From assembly GCF_014356525.2 (NCBI RefSeq), contig NC_052505.1, positions 23,829,432 to 23,893,431 of the forward strand: a stretch of 64,000 nucleotides of DNA, in the 5' to 3' direction. The translations under genes and the position numbers were made by a program. The notes below the pieces were generated by a model. The model was given only the letters and a program-made list of their open reading frames with translations, was not told the origin of the DNA and searched no databases. This document shows positions 26,443 through 38,950 of this stretch, piece after piece; the stretch's first letter is position 1; every line of letters starts with the position of its first letter. Source of the stretch: Nilaparvata lugens (taxonomy: Eukaryota; Arthropoda; Insecta; Hemiptera; Delphacidae).

Positions 26443-29400
26443 ATGAGTTATTAGTCAGATAACATTATGGAGTGATAAATTACTGAAATTATTAATTAAA
26501 TAAATTGTTATATTGTCATAAAGTCGTCTTCAAATCTTGAAAAGAGGAATAAAGCTGGTATCTAAAAATACACCAATTTCACGTGTCGTATGATACCAAG
26601 TGTTTATTTTCCTAGAATTAATAGTTCAATTTTAGTAAGTCACGCATGAATGTATGACCTAGAGCGAGATAAGTTTTCGAAATTAAATATTCTTTGAGTT
26701 CGGTTCTCTAAATATTGTCCGGTCGTTCGTTGATAACGGTTGAATGTTCAATTATAATTCTTCTGCATTGGAACATCGATGCTGTCAGAATGAAATTATT
26801 AAATAACTCAATTAGCGCAAACTGTCAGCCGCCTGTTATCAAACGTTTTAATTAATTTGTGATTAGGTGCTGCTGAATTTTGTTTCGAATGAATTGATAG
26901 GATCTGGAACACAAGAACGGGACAGTTGCATACATTGCAATCATGTCAGAATTCATTTTCCGAATTTGTTACATTTCAAACCCTGTCTTGCATGAAACCC
27001 GTTCATAATATTTCATTTGCAGAAGATATCGTCCCTATAGTGTGATTCACATGTCAGAATTCCTATAAATAGGTAACAACAATGATTCTTCCCGTTTGAC
27101 CAATGCTGACAGAATAGTTTGAATGTATATTTTTGCTAAATATCTGACCTGGATCAGAATTACTTTGTAACAGACGAATTATTCCATTATTATTTCATTT
27201 GAATTTAGTATTCAACTGAATTCCGGAGTTTGATTCGATTTGATTTACTATTGCTTTGGAAAATGATTTTCAGGTTTCAGATGAAATAGTCAAAAATAAG
27301 TTATTTTAATTTTATCAATAATTGATATTTTTATAGAAATATGGAATTATTCTCTCCCAATTTACCTCTGCAGTTTTACCACTTTAATAATGTAACATCG
27401 ATGTTTTTATTGTGGTCACAATAAAAACGTGAGTGTTGATTTTTTTCTCATAAAAATATTTTTCTTCAACGTTATAAAATAGAGAAACGAAGTATGGTAG
27501 TATATAGTAAAAACCCGCACATATATCAACCCAGAGAAAACTTAAACACAAGAGAAAGTAATATTGTTTTATTCTATGCTGAAACCTTTTGAATTTATTC
27601 ACATTCAAAGATATAAATAAATCATGCAGAAATAAAATAAATGGGAAGGAAATTAAATTTCCTACATTGGAAATCTATGAAGATCTAAACTACCAAATTT
27701 CACTCTTTCAAGTTGTTAATCACCTAAACTCACATATTTTTAACACTCTCCACAGTAAATGTTTATCTGTCAAATTTTTTATATAGGTAGGCTACTCATT
27801 ATGATTTGTATGATTTTTTTAGTATATTTAAATGATAATATCTTGAAACGGTTTGAGATATCAAAGTGCGGTTCTCACCATTAATTTTTTCTTGAAATTC
27901 TGTATCGAAATAATGTATCATATTTTGACCACCATCCCACCTAAGAAATAAAGACGGATTGAAAATGGCGGATCCAAAATGACTGAACAAAATTTTAAAG
28001 CGACAGAATAAGGTATAGCCTAGTTTTTTGATTCGGATAGAATCCCCAGTGAAACCCACTTTTGAATTATCCTTGTAAAGAAATATCAAGTTGTTTCCAT
28101 AATTTTCACCAACTCTGTAGCTTAGTATAGTGATGGAGCTCTTCCGTTTCTCCACTAGCCAGTAGATTACAGCAGCCTACTTTTCCTATTTTTCATTTTT
28201 GAGCTCATAGTTGTAAACTCACTATATACCATGAAGGGATTCTAGTATCACAAGAATTAATCAATAAATAAATAGGAAATTATTTTATAAAGAATATAAC
28301 TCTAGATATATAGATATTTTTATATGGTTTGATTTTTTTGTATTCGTTGATAATATTTGAATAATTAATATAATTATTCTTTGCCACATCAAACACTGTG
28401 AGTGATTTTTTTCACTTTAAAGTTATAAAAAATACAATAGTAATTAATAACTTATATAAGCAAGGTTTTTTTGGGAATACATTTGTAATGAAAATCAGGA
28501 ATTTCATTGAAAATGTTTGTTAATTTATCAAATAATCTGATCTGCAATCTTCATTATTGTTAATTGATCATAATTTTTAGTATTCAAAGTACTGTACCGT
28601 ACGGTAGTATTGTAATTCTATCAAGTAACAAAGGTGCCTTACTTCAAATTGCAATGAAACATAATAAGATGTTCGTTCAGTTGATTTGATTCTTGATCTA
28701 AAATATTTTTCTTAAAGATGATAAATCCCTGGCACAAACATTTTATTCCAGCAATTAAATCTATGATTTCATGTACGTTTAACGGTAGCTCTATAGTGAA
28801 AATAATTAACGGAATAAGATGTAGAACATATTAAAACGAAATAGAAAATAAATTGATAAATTATATAAACATATAAAAGCGAAGTTAATGAAAACGAAGA
28901 ATAGCCTATCTTTATTAGCTATTCAGTCTTGCATCAGGGGATACTACTAAGTTCATTATTATCGAAAACAGTTGAAATTAAGTAGGCTTATCACAATTTC
29001 AAGTACCTAACTTACAGTATTAGAAACTGTAGAATACTACTAAGTCACTCGGGGGCTGAAAAAATTTACCAATTCATTCCAGGATCTAAACGACTTATTC
29101 ATAATGCCGTGTTACCAATTTCTCCTAAATCGGTTGGATAGCATTTTCCACCTATTAACCTAAGGAAAATTATCGGCTCCAACGTAATAGATTCTTGATA
29201 AACTATGAATGGATCTATCGCATATGAATGAGAAATCCAGTTTTCAGAGCAAACCAACTTATAATCTTCAGAAGAATTTTGGCAATATACAACACAAATC
29301 TACAAAGAACAATACCTTACACACTTAAGCATCTAAAATCATTACGAGCTAAATACTTATCCACTTATGTAGTTGAAAAAACAATGGCTATAGGCTTGTA

Positions 29401-30087
29401 AACACAAGAAAAAATTATAGACAAAAATTAGAACACTATAAACTGTTCAAAACTCAATTTAAAACATTAAACTTTCAATTAAATAGAAAAATATTCAGAG
29501 AGCACAAAACACTTTTCAGTAGCCAGCCACCATTTTTTAGAGAAGGAGGAAGCCTCCTAGTAAAGAGCAAAGACACCTCAAACCAGTGACGACTTCACGG
29601 ACACGTCACCAAAAAATTATAAATTACAAGTTTAGAATTCACATTTTACATTTGTTCTCAATAAAACTTTATTTCGAAACTGTTATTTTAATTTTATATA
29701 TCCTCTATATGATCTGTTAATTCTGTTAACTCTGTTTACAGAGTTTGTTTTTTCGGTGATACCATGGAACAAGCAACACAATTATTTATGATAAATTCTC
29801 AGTCAAAAAGTTGTCCGTATATTGATTACTCTGATATTTACTATAAAGTTTTATAGATCTCGAATTGAAGATTCGATTCCAATCGAGAAAAAATGTAATA
29901 TTACAATAACTTAGTCCTTGATCAAATCTGTGAGAGGAGATATTTATTTATCTATTCATTCATAGACAATACATACAATGCGAATAAAAACAAGACACAA
30001 AAGGCATATAGAACAAAGAACTGATATGAAGTTTTGTCTAGATGCAACTAACAGTTTTGATTATTTGCATGGATGTGTTTTAATTAA
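26443..30087. other. AT-rich, no gene recognised
   Basis: 27810-28110 contains AAAATGGCGGATCCAAAATG and an open minus-strand frame. It looks like another interspersed repeat rather than a gene. 27035-27125 may be a decayed copy of the short dispersed foldback. Confidence 0.45.
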
Positions 30088-32040
30088 ATAATAAATAAAA
30101 TAAATAAATAAATAAATAAAATGTTTATTTCCCAAAAAAACTAAAACTACAACATCAATTACACAAAATATTAGATAAATTACAATATTACATACAATAG
30201 TTAGTTACAAAAAAATTCTTATAATGTGTCCTCTACTTGTTTAGTTTTTTGTGTGTGGAAATTTACCTACTCCACTATGGCGTACCATGTTCTAGAGTAG
30301 GTTTTGTTGTTTTTTTGTGTGTATTATTAATTAGTTAGTGTTTAGTAAGTCATTAGGTGGTTAGTTGTTATTTGAAATAATGTTTTCTATGTTCTGTCTT
30401 CCTTTGCTCATCAACCAATTGTGTACTATTGTTTTGAACTTTCTAGGATGATTAATCTGCTTAAAGTTTGCAGGAAGTAGATTATATAATTTTGGTGCTA
30501 AATGATTGAAATGTCTCTGGTATAGTGCCTTCCTTGCAACACTAGTGATGAGAAGATTCCTGTATCTGGTGTTGTGGTTGTGGTTTCTGGTTTGAAATGT
30601 TGTTGGGTTCTTGTGTAATCTGCATAGTATCTCCTTGGAGTAAAGCTGTCTTGGATCCATCACATCAAACTCATTGAATAGCTGGTCTGATGAATAGCGT
30701 GGAGGCTTCTGGTTGATGACCCTCATGATCAGCTTCTGTACCCTGAGGAGCGGTTCGATGTGCAAGAAGCTTGCACCTCCCCATCCACAATCCCATACAG
30801 CATGAGGGACTGAGCTAGAGAGAAGTAGATAACTCTTAGACATCCCTTGTCGACCAGTGTCCTCAGAATCCTGAATCTGCAGATAGTCTTCCTTAGTCTC
30901 CCGCATAATTCATTGAGATGATGATCCCAGCGCAGAAAAGAGTCCATTGTAACTCCCAGGTATTTCTGTGACTGTTTCCTGCGAACTGTGTATGAAGTGT
31001 TATTCCGTTGATTCTTGATTACTATCTCATCTCCTGTTGGCTGTCCATGTTGAGTCGCCGAAAAGGTCAGAAAGAAGGTTTTCTCATGGTTCAATGTTAG
31101 CAGATTTTCACTCAACCAGCGAGACACCCTCTGAAGTCCAGTCTCGGTTTCTCTCCAGGTCATCTCCCAGGTCGGTTCAGAGAACAGTAGAACAGTATCA
31201 TCTGCAAAGGTGGTGATTGATCCATTAATTTCCATGTTGCATAATGGGTTTATGTAGAGAAGAAAAAGAATTGGTCCTAGTACTGTTCCTTTTGTGGCAC
31301 TCCAAACTTTACAGTCAGCTTGTTGCTTATACATCCATTGACTTTGACACATTGTGTTCGGTTTGATAGGTAGCTCCTGAAAAGATTCCATGCGACTCCT
31401 CTTATTCCATAGTTATCAAGCCTTGAAAGAAGAATGTCATGTGACACCGTATCAAAAGCCTTCTTTAAATCTAAGAATACTGCCAATGGTTTCTCTTCAG
31501 TGTTTATTTTATCGGCAATCTGAGTGGTCACATAGTGGATAGCATCATTTGTACTGCGACTAGATCTAAAACCATATTGGTTTGACGATAGAAGATTATT
31601 TTTTTCAAGAAAGCTGATCAGTCTTGTTTTTATACACTTTTCAAAAATTTTTGATAATGTACTTAGTAATGATATGGGTCTGTAGCAATTCATATCTTTC
31701 TTATCTCCTGTTTTGAAGATTGGACAAATGACAGCTTCCTTAAGACACTGTGGAAAAACACCTTCCTCAAAAATTTTGTTTGCAATATGTGTTAAAGGCT
31801 TGGCAAGTATCGTATTATTCTGTTTGAAAAAATCTGGTTTTAAATTATCGAGTCCAGGTGCACTATTAGCTTTAAGACTATTAATGATTTTTATCATTTC
31901 GTCCTCACTGACAGGTGTAAAGAATAATGACCGGCAGACTATCTGATCAGCTGCCGCATGCTCATCTGCGCCATTACAATCGCTATTTAGAATGTCCTGG
32001 GCCAGTTTTATCAGTATAGAATACTGGGTCAATTATCAGT
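30088..32040 (-). pseudogene. 5'-truncated, frameshifted non-LTR retrotransposon (jockey-like ORF2 fragment)
   Basis: Read on the minus strand, three overlapping frames together cover reverse transcriptase fingers to the C-terminus. The first (32032-31277) carries SAPGLDNL, YRPISLLS, QYGFRSSRST and FLDLKKAFDTVSHD. The second (31391-30729) carries GTVLGPILFLLY and the catalytic FADD box near 31205. The third (30906-30361) carries the C-terminal region NHNTRYRN and KLYNLLPANFK. One frameshift lies near 31290, beside the conserved GVPQ-G motif, and another near 30790. The upstream endonuclease and ORF1 are missing. An untranslated stretch (30360-30121) leads to a TTTA-type microsatellite tail at 30088-30120, the element's 3' end. 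The family resembles jockey/CR1-type LINEs; the clade was not determined. It is not functional. Confidence 0.88.
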
Positions 32041-32819
32041 ATCGAATGATAAAATAATAATAATATATTTGATAGTTATCAATAAATAATCTTAAAACAT
32101 CACAAAATGATTCAGCATTATTATTAGGTAATTTTAATAAATAGAAGTGATATAGGTATTCCGAGCTAGATTCAACTTGGAATTTTATTTTGGAATTTCT
32201 CCCAGAGGTTCTAAATCTGTGAATATTCATCTTACATAATTATTATTACTTCCGTTACCGTATTCCAGTTGGCTCTCCAAGGTTCTATTCCACTTATAAT
32301 TATTGAATACGGTACAGTACGGTATTAGCCTATGAATAATATTTTTTATTGGATTAAAATACTGGGTTTTGTAATTGTATTAACATGGAAAAGAATAGAA
32401 TCTTGAAAAATGTACGGTACTCTTCTTCTTCTTTGACTCAATTGGATTAACACCCCCAGAACAATGCTAAGAGAACTCTGATTTTAGGCGCACCTTTGGT
32501 GATTTCTAATTAGTTCCTAGTGTAGGTCTAGAGGACAAACTTTCCAATTTGAATCTGGTTCTGTATATTTTTAGTTAAATTGACTGATGTGAGTTTGTAG
32601 GGTGTAAGTCTTTATTGAAAGCCTTTTTATTTTGCATACATGATACTTCATGTGAAGCCTTCACTGTTAAAATCAAATTCAAAGGCACTACTATGAAAAA
32701 ATTCTATGAACATCATCAATATTCGCTCATTTACTGATAATATATATCATTAAAATTCCCCAGGTAAAACAACAATAAGAGCCCCCAATAAAACCTACTG
32801 TCGAAAATATGAATAGTGA

Positions 32820-33130
32820 GTTGTTTTTTTTCTGGCTCTAAATTTTGTCAAATTATGCAAAAATGTTCCAATTAATGGTGATTTGAGTGTGATATTTTTG
32901 TTTTTTATTCTGTTTTCAACCATCAGAATTCAAAATTCTTAGTTTTTGTTGTTTTTTTTTAGTGAAAATAGACCAAATTTTAGAAAAGTGAAACCATAAC
33001 CCTATCTCGGACTTTTAAAATGTTATCTAAATTTGGGAGAAAATTGGTACAAGGAGTATCCTTAGTTTTTCTCTCCCAATCAGTACTACTTTGTAAAAAT
33101 TATAAATCAATGAATGAAATAAAATAAATA
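32820..33130 (+). repeat. Interspersed repeat with hairpin and AATA-like tail, copy 2
   Basis: Aligns by eye with 12690-13012: GATTTGAGTGTGATATTTTTG, then TCTAAATTTGGGAGAAAA, then TTTTTCTCTCCCAATCAG and an AAATAAAATAAATAAA tail. It represents the same family. Confidence 0.6.
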
Positions 33131-34993
33131 AAAAAATCAACCTTGTAAAAGAAATATTAAGTATATTCAGCAACCCTGCATGTAGACTATACTGTTGTTC
33201 AGCATCCTCTCTCTCAGAAGGCACACAGATTGCATGGCAATCTGGGTAACATTTGGCCAACCAATGAGATAAAAATATTAATGAAATAACATTGATTATT
33301 ATAAATTTTAAATGCATATTGGACCAACCAAACTCATATCCATGAGTTGCAGTCATAATCATTAGTAGGCCTAAAGTTTCAATCATTCAGATTTCAGAAA
33401 GGTTTTATAATCAAATAATATTCTGTAGCCTTTTTTAGCCTACTTTTCAACTCTGAACTCCTAATTAATAGTAGCTTTAATAAGACTAATCATTATCTTA
33501 TAATATTTAATCAGAATACGAGGAACCATTAATACACTTTGAAAACTGAGGTGAATGATATTACGGTACATGTTTATTCAATTTATTACAATAATTTTGA
33601 GTTTACCATTTTTATAAGTGTGCTAAAGCTTATCAAAATAGAAAGCCTACTACTGTGAATTTCTAAGAAAATGATAATATTAGCATGCAAAGTAGAAAAT
33701 GAATAATAAACTCATATGGGTTACAATGAACTTATCAAGCTGAGATTCATTTATAGCCTATTTGGACAAACTCTTTTCTTGATATCTACAGTAGCAAATT
33801 TATTTACTAGTAGTCTAGAGTCCTAATTATACTTGGCAAAAGTACTGTATAACACAGTACCGGTAGGCTATAGTGAACAAATACTAATAAGGTAAACGTA
33901 ATTACACAATAAATGAATAAATACATTGAGATGATGAATCTCAACTTTCCATCAATAGAAAGATACAGTGTTCAGACGGGAATAAAAGTGATCTTGCATG
34001 TATTCAAATGCTGATGTTGAAAAAATAAGTGATAATAATAAGTACTAGGTAAAGATGAAGAATGGTGATTCTTATTATAAGCAGAATTTAAGATCAATAT
34101 TGCTATCATCTACCCTATGAAGACTTCAGCAATAATATTGACAACTGGAAAATATAGTAGGATAATAATGTATTCAGATCAGTAAATAGATAGCTCATAG
34201 AAATAGGGTGTATTTATCATTAACGTCATTGATGAGTGATAATGAATTCTGAAAGAATTCGCAATACCAATCAATATGCATTTTTCTACCATCAATACTA
34301 GTATAAAATTATTATGTTGTATGATTGAATATCATGTATTGTCTCTTACAACTTATTGTATGTTATTGTTACTTCATCTGTCGGTAATAAAATATACTTT
34401 GATGATTGATATCATTCCTATGATTAAGTCACAACTTGAACTTTTCTTAGCGAATTCATTATGGATAATAGAACCTTTTAATTTTCCTTTCAACTTCAGT
34501 TGACAGACTTTTTAAAATAATGCAGGGGTACTGCACTAGGTACTAACTAGATAGTTCAGCTGTGTCGATATCATTTTTCCCCTAGAGCCCATTATATATA
34601 GGTAGGTTTAGAATTTATCCAGACATCATGGTCAAAACTAATGCCAAGACATCTTGGCATTAATAGGAGAATTTCAAACTAAACCTTAAAGACACTAATA
34701 TTCCAGCATAGAACCAAGCAATAATAGAAGTTTGTCTATTCTGGTGATATTATGCTGTTATTTATATAAAGTTAACTGCATTTTGCAATGTGTAGGCTAC
34801 TTTAATGAATTTGAAATTATTCTATAAGATTTCTTTCGAAATAATATATTATTGTGGTTCATGATGCTTATCAGAGTTACTCTGAGGTTATGATTTTTGA
34901 ACTGTGTAACTTGTAGGATTATATTAGGCCTACTTGGATCTGGGAGGGAAAAAGCCAAAGTATTATCTTTCTCTCCTAAATGTTATTTACATC

Positions 34994-35928
34994 TAATTCA
35001 AATTCAAGTTCAAATTATTTATTTGCAGTTTCATTCTTTTACAATATTATTTACAACGACATTGTAAAGAATTTCTGCATTGTCACAATTCTTCATATAT
35101 TCAATTATATAAATCACAAATTTATAAAATACATAATAAGACACTAGAGAAGTTTAATAACTATTATGAGGCTACAAGTTTTAGATTTGAATCCAATCAA
35201 GCCTTGTGTCTAGATAGGTTGGAGTTGGATCCGAGGGAGGAAAGCGGTAAAAATGTTAAAATCATCAGTCATTAATCTAAAAACTCGCGAATCGAGTAAT
35301 AAGCTCTATTTGTCAAATACTCTAAGATATTCTTCTTAAATTGAAACTTGGAATTGAAAACTTTAGTTTCGCTTGGAAGTTTGTTGAAGAATTTTATTGC
35401 TCTATATAGTGCTCCTTTTTCAAATTTAGTTGTTCTATGCATTGGGTAGTATAATAAGTTATGTGCTCTTGTTTCTCTTGCTGTTTCATTCCTTTTGTTC
35501 AGTATATTGAGGTTTCTGAATGCTAACATGAGTATTGAGTAAATAAATAAACTGAGGGAATGGTGAGAATTTTTTTATTCTTGAAGATGTCTCTACATGG
35601 GTGTCTCCATCTCAAATTAAAAATTCGCCGAATAATATTTTTCTGAGCTTTAAATATTTTATCTAATTGAGACGATGCACCCCAAAATACAATCCCGTAC
35701 TTTACTAAACTCTCGAAGTAGCCTCTGTAGACGTCCAGTAAGACACCCAGACTGCATGTATCCTTTAAAACATTTATTGCATACGATGCAGAACTGAGCC
35801 TTATTTTCATGAGTTGCTCGGCATGTGTATTCCATGTTAAAGGATTCGTCTATAATAACACCAAGGAATCTTGTATCAGAGTTGAATGAGATACTGGAAT
35901 TCGTAGCATTCAGTTGAGAATTTCTCAA
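34994..35928 (-). pseudogene. Jockey-like LINE 3' fragment (RT thumb/C-terminus), frameshifted
   Basis: Three minus-strand frames (35928-35659, 35810-35523, 35529-35272) together read like the C-terminal part of a jockey-type ORF2. They contain TRFLGVIIDES, YGIVFWGASS, KAQKNIIRRIF and RAIKFFNKLPSE, and the last ends at YYSIREFLD. At least two frameshifts break it, and the catalytic RT core is absent. The non-coding stretch to 34994 ends in an AATTTGAA-type tail on the minus strand, as expected of a LINE 3' end. A related tail on the plus strand occurs at 36308-36335. Confidence 0.75.
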
Positions 35929-36585
35929 TGGTCTTATATTCTAGATCTCAATGATCTAGTGTTATTTGTACAAAACAATGAATGGAGAATCTCTCATAAC
36001 AATTTCATAGTTGGCTTGCTTTCAGATTTTTGTATTATTCTAAATTCATTCTTCATCTTCATTTCACTGGGATCAGTGTTTCAATTTGTTTCTTCCTCTT
36101 ATTCAGTATGAGGATTAAACAATCCATGCAAATTGGATGTAATGATAAAATAATACTCAATCCATACAGCTTAATTGTACATTATAATTTTTACTATTTA
36201 GGAATGAAACTATTCATATTATTATTTAATTAATCAATTTTATGTGAGAAATATAGCTTATTTGGACTGATTGTAATTCATTGCATTTGTGATGTATAGT
36301 TGAAATGTTTGTACTTTGTGTAAATAAATTTGAATTCGAATTGTGTATCCATACACATATAATTATACACCATATACACATAATACTTTGCCACTATTAA
36401 TAACTGCATATTCTTTGTCATAAGTCTTGTGAAAGAGTGGACCCTTTTTCCCATGGTAATTTTGCATTCAATAAATAAATATACAATAGGTACTTGAAAA
36501 AGTTTCAATAAGAAGTGAGTTTTTTTTTTTGTTTTTTACAATGAATAATCAGGCTACCCGGTGTTGCAAGTAAAGAGTGGAAACA

Positions 36586-36756
36586 TAGTGGAGCGGCGAA
36601 GGTAGCTTCAAGCTTGAGAATGTTGAAATGTTGTATAAATACATGTATTTATATGGGTCAAAACATACTGCTCTACTATATGCGCCACCATTTAAATACA
36701 TGCATTCTACATTAAACACTCCCAAGCATGAATAAGCTACCTTCGCCGCTCTACTA
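36586..36756. mobile_element. Foldback MITE (TAGTGGAGCGGCGAAGG family)
   Basis: TAGTGGAGCGGCGAAGGTAG at the left and CTACCTTCGCCGCTCTACTA at the right are inverted over 23 bases with one mismatch. A solitary half, TAGTGGAGTGGCGAAGG, lies at 37724-37740. Confidence 0.8.
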
Positions 36757-37039
36757 TTTGGTTTTATTCTCTAAGAGTTGTGTGTTGAATCTTGGTACTT
36801 ATTGAGGCTTCGCTGTTGAAAATGTACTCTCTAGATATCCCCCATAAATATTGTTCAAATTTGAAGAACATTCAGATCTAGAGTGGAGCTGACAAGTTCT
36901 AAAATGAAAATATGTACCCGAATAGCAGGTGACGAGTATCCTACTTTTATTATTTGTAATATTAAATACCAGGTATTTGTTAGAACCCTATACGAGGAAT
37001 AATCACACTAATCAACCATTAAATATATTGACTTTACCA

Positions 37040-37309
37040 GCAATGTCATTCTGGAATCGGCCATGATGATGAGGAGGAAGCCTGAATTGTTTGTGAGGAA
37101 TGAGGAAATCCATTTGCATAACACTCACCAAACACGGATGATCCACGTGGAGCAGGTGACATCAACCCTAGCCAGGAATGGACCTAAATTTCTCAGCTCA
37201 AAAATATACAAGGTTCCGGCTAGCATTAGAAGCATAGAGAGAGGACAGATTCAAGAGAGCATTGAAGAGCTATCTGTTAGCCAATCCATACTACTCGGTA
37301 GAAGAGTGA
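37040..37309 (+). pseudogene. LINE ORF2 C-terminal remnant, frameshifted
   Basis: The plus-strand frame from 37063 reads RNEEIHLHNTHQTRM, then ARNGPKFLSSKIYK and ASIRSIERG. This is the usual tail pattern of insect jockey-like ORF2 proteins. After a frameshift near 37248 the family ending continues in another frame as RFKRALKSYLLANPYYSVEE, with a TGA at 37307-37309. It therefore looks like the last 90 or so residues of a LINE with a one- or two-base indel and no RT core. No target-site duplication was identified. Confidence 0.6.
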
Positions 37310-37880
37310 CGACCACGACGCAGCAGCGTTTCCAGTAGGATAACAAACTACAAGTATCTAGTAACCAACTTCAGAATAACTGAAAAATTCTTGAATGTTT
37401 TCCTTTTGTATCAGAAGCTAAGATATTGTTCCCAAGCTTGATGAAAAATGTTTCATGATGAGTTACTAGGAAACTGTAAATGGTATAGGGTCAATATTAT
37501 TCTTTTCAATTTCTTATTTTTTCAATAAATTCATTTTGTCTTTATAATAATATTTATATACAGTTTTCCACATTTCAATTATTAACTCATTTAAAATAGT
37601 ATAAAATTATAGCCGAATCACTACGTCAGAAAGTATAGCCTACTAATATTAAAATTTAAGGAGTACTATTTTTCAAATTATTACGGTCACACTGCTTGTC
37701 TTAATAAGGTAACGGTCACAACATAGTGGAGTGGCGAAGGCAGAGTCATGAAGGAGCCTACTATAGATTAGTTTTTTCTATTTAAGTAGAGGGTAGCAGC
37801 AAAGTTGAAGTTGCAGAAAGTGTTAAAGATAATGCTTGAATTAGGTTCATGCCGTAATTATAAACCTATAGCATAATATA

Positions 37881-37890
37881 ATGCCCTATT
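37881..37890 (+). repeat. Target-site duplication, left copy
   Basis: ATGCCCTATT here recurs exactly at 38941-38950 on the other side of the LINE insert. The adjoining ATA/TAAT bases may lengthen the match to 13, but they overlap the AAT tail. Confidence 0.8.
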
Positions 37891-38940
37891 GTTCAATTGT
37901 CGCCACTGTTGTTCAATTGTGCCCTGGAATATATAATGAGAGAATGGTATAAGATTAATCCAAAAAATATCAAAGTTGGAACTTCTAGAGATAATATAAA
38001 TTTGAACTGCTTGGGATTTGCTGATGACCTTGCACTGCTTGCTAACAATATTCAAGAAACAAAGAAACAAATAAATACACTACAGACTATTTCTCAGAAG
38101 ATTGGCCTTAAAATATCTTTTGAAAAAACATAACTCATGCTAACTGATCCACCTCTTGCAAAGAAAATCTGTATAGGAGACCAAGAAATAAAGATTGTAG
38201 ACAGTTTCAAATATCTAGGTGAAATCATAACCTACAATCTCAATGAGAATCGAACGTGGGACAGTAGACTGAATAAGTTGAGAAGAGCACAGTATGCCAC
38301 AAAGAAGAACACTTACAACAAGAAATCACTATCAATAGCCACAAAATTGAAGCATTACAAGACAGTCACTCAACCGGTAATAACTTACGCAAGTGAAACC
38401 ATCTTTAAAACTACCAATACCATCGCAATAGACAAATTACTAAAAATCGAAAGAAGAATCATCAGAACCTGTATTAACAAGAACTATCAAGTAGATGGAC
38501 ACTGGAGATTAGCTTCCAACAAAACTGTTTACAAAGAAATTGAACCTGTCACAAGTACAATAAAAAAAAAGCGAATATCTTTCTTCGGTCACCTGATTAG
38601 AGCTTCGGAGGACAGACTAAGCAGAAGAATTATTGAAAAGTTGTGGAAAAGTAAAACAAATTTAAAATGGATTGACGAACTCAAGGAGGATATGAGAGAG
38701 TTGAATATAACATTCGAAGATTTGAAGAACAAGTCGGACAACATCAGAATCCTGAAGGACAAACAGACCAGACTGCAGATCAAAGTCAGACACAGAATGG
38801 GAAGAGTGATTTCGGACGAGGAAAGGAAATTAATTTCTGAACGAATGAAGAAATATTGGGCTGAGAGAGGACGGAGTAAAGGTGGAAGATACTGACTACA
38901 GTGGTCCAATGAAGGCCATAAAATAATAATAATAATAATA
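37891..38940 (+). pseudogene. 5'-truncated LINE with RT core fragment, one nonsense codon, and a target-site duplication
   Basis: One plus-strand frame runs from 37897 to 38895, interrupted only by a TAA at 38131. It encodes LSPLLFNCALEYIM, the catalytic GFADDLALLAN (near 38017), FKYLGEIITYN and a C-terminal ISFFGHLIRASEDRLSRR module, and stops after RGRSKGGRY. The 5' part of RT and the endonuclease are missing. The 3' end is a short AAT microsatellite (38922-38940). The insert is flanked by a direct repeat, ATGCCCTATT, at 37881-37890 and 38941-38950, typical of target-primed insertion. With a single stop and an otherwise open frame, it appears relatively young. Confidence 0.88.
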
Positions 38941-38950
38941 ATGCCCTATT
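38941..38950 (+). repeat. Target-site duplication, right copy
   Basis: Exact repeat of 37881-37890, directly after the AAT tail of the LINE fragment. Confidence 0.8.

Noticed and set aside
27799..28155. 118-codon minus-strand frame
   Set aside because: It lies in DNA with repeat-like words (AAAATGGCGGATCCAAAATG) and resembles no protein I know. It is more likely a repeat than a gene.
38589..38909. 106-codon minus-strand frame rich in Ser and Leu
   Set aside because: It is antisense to the LINE reverse-transcriptase frame.
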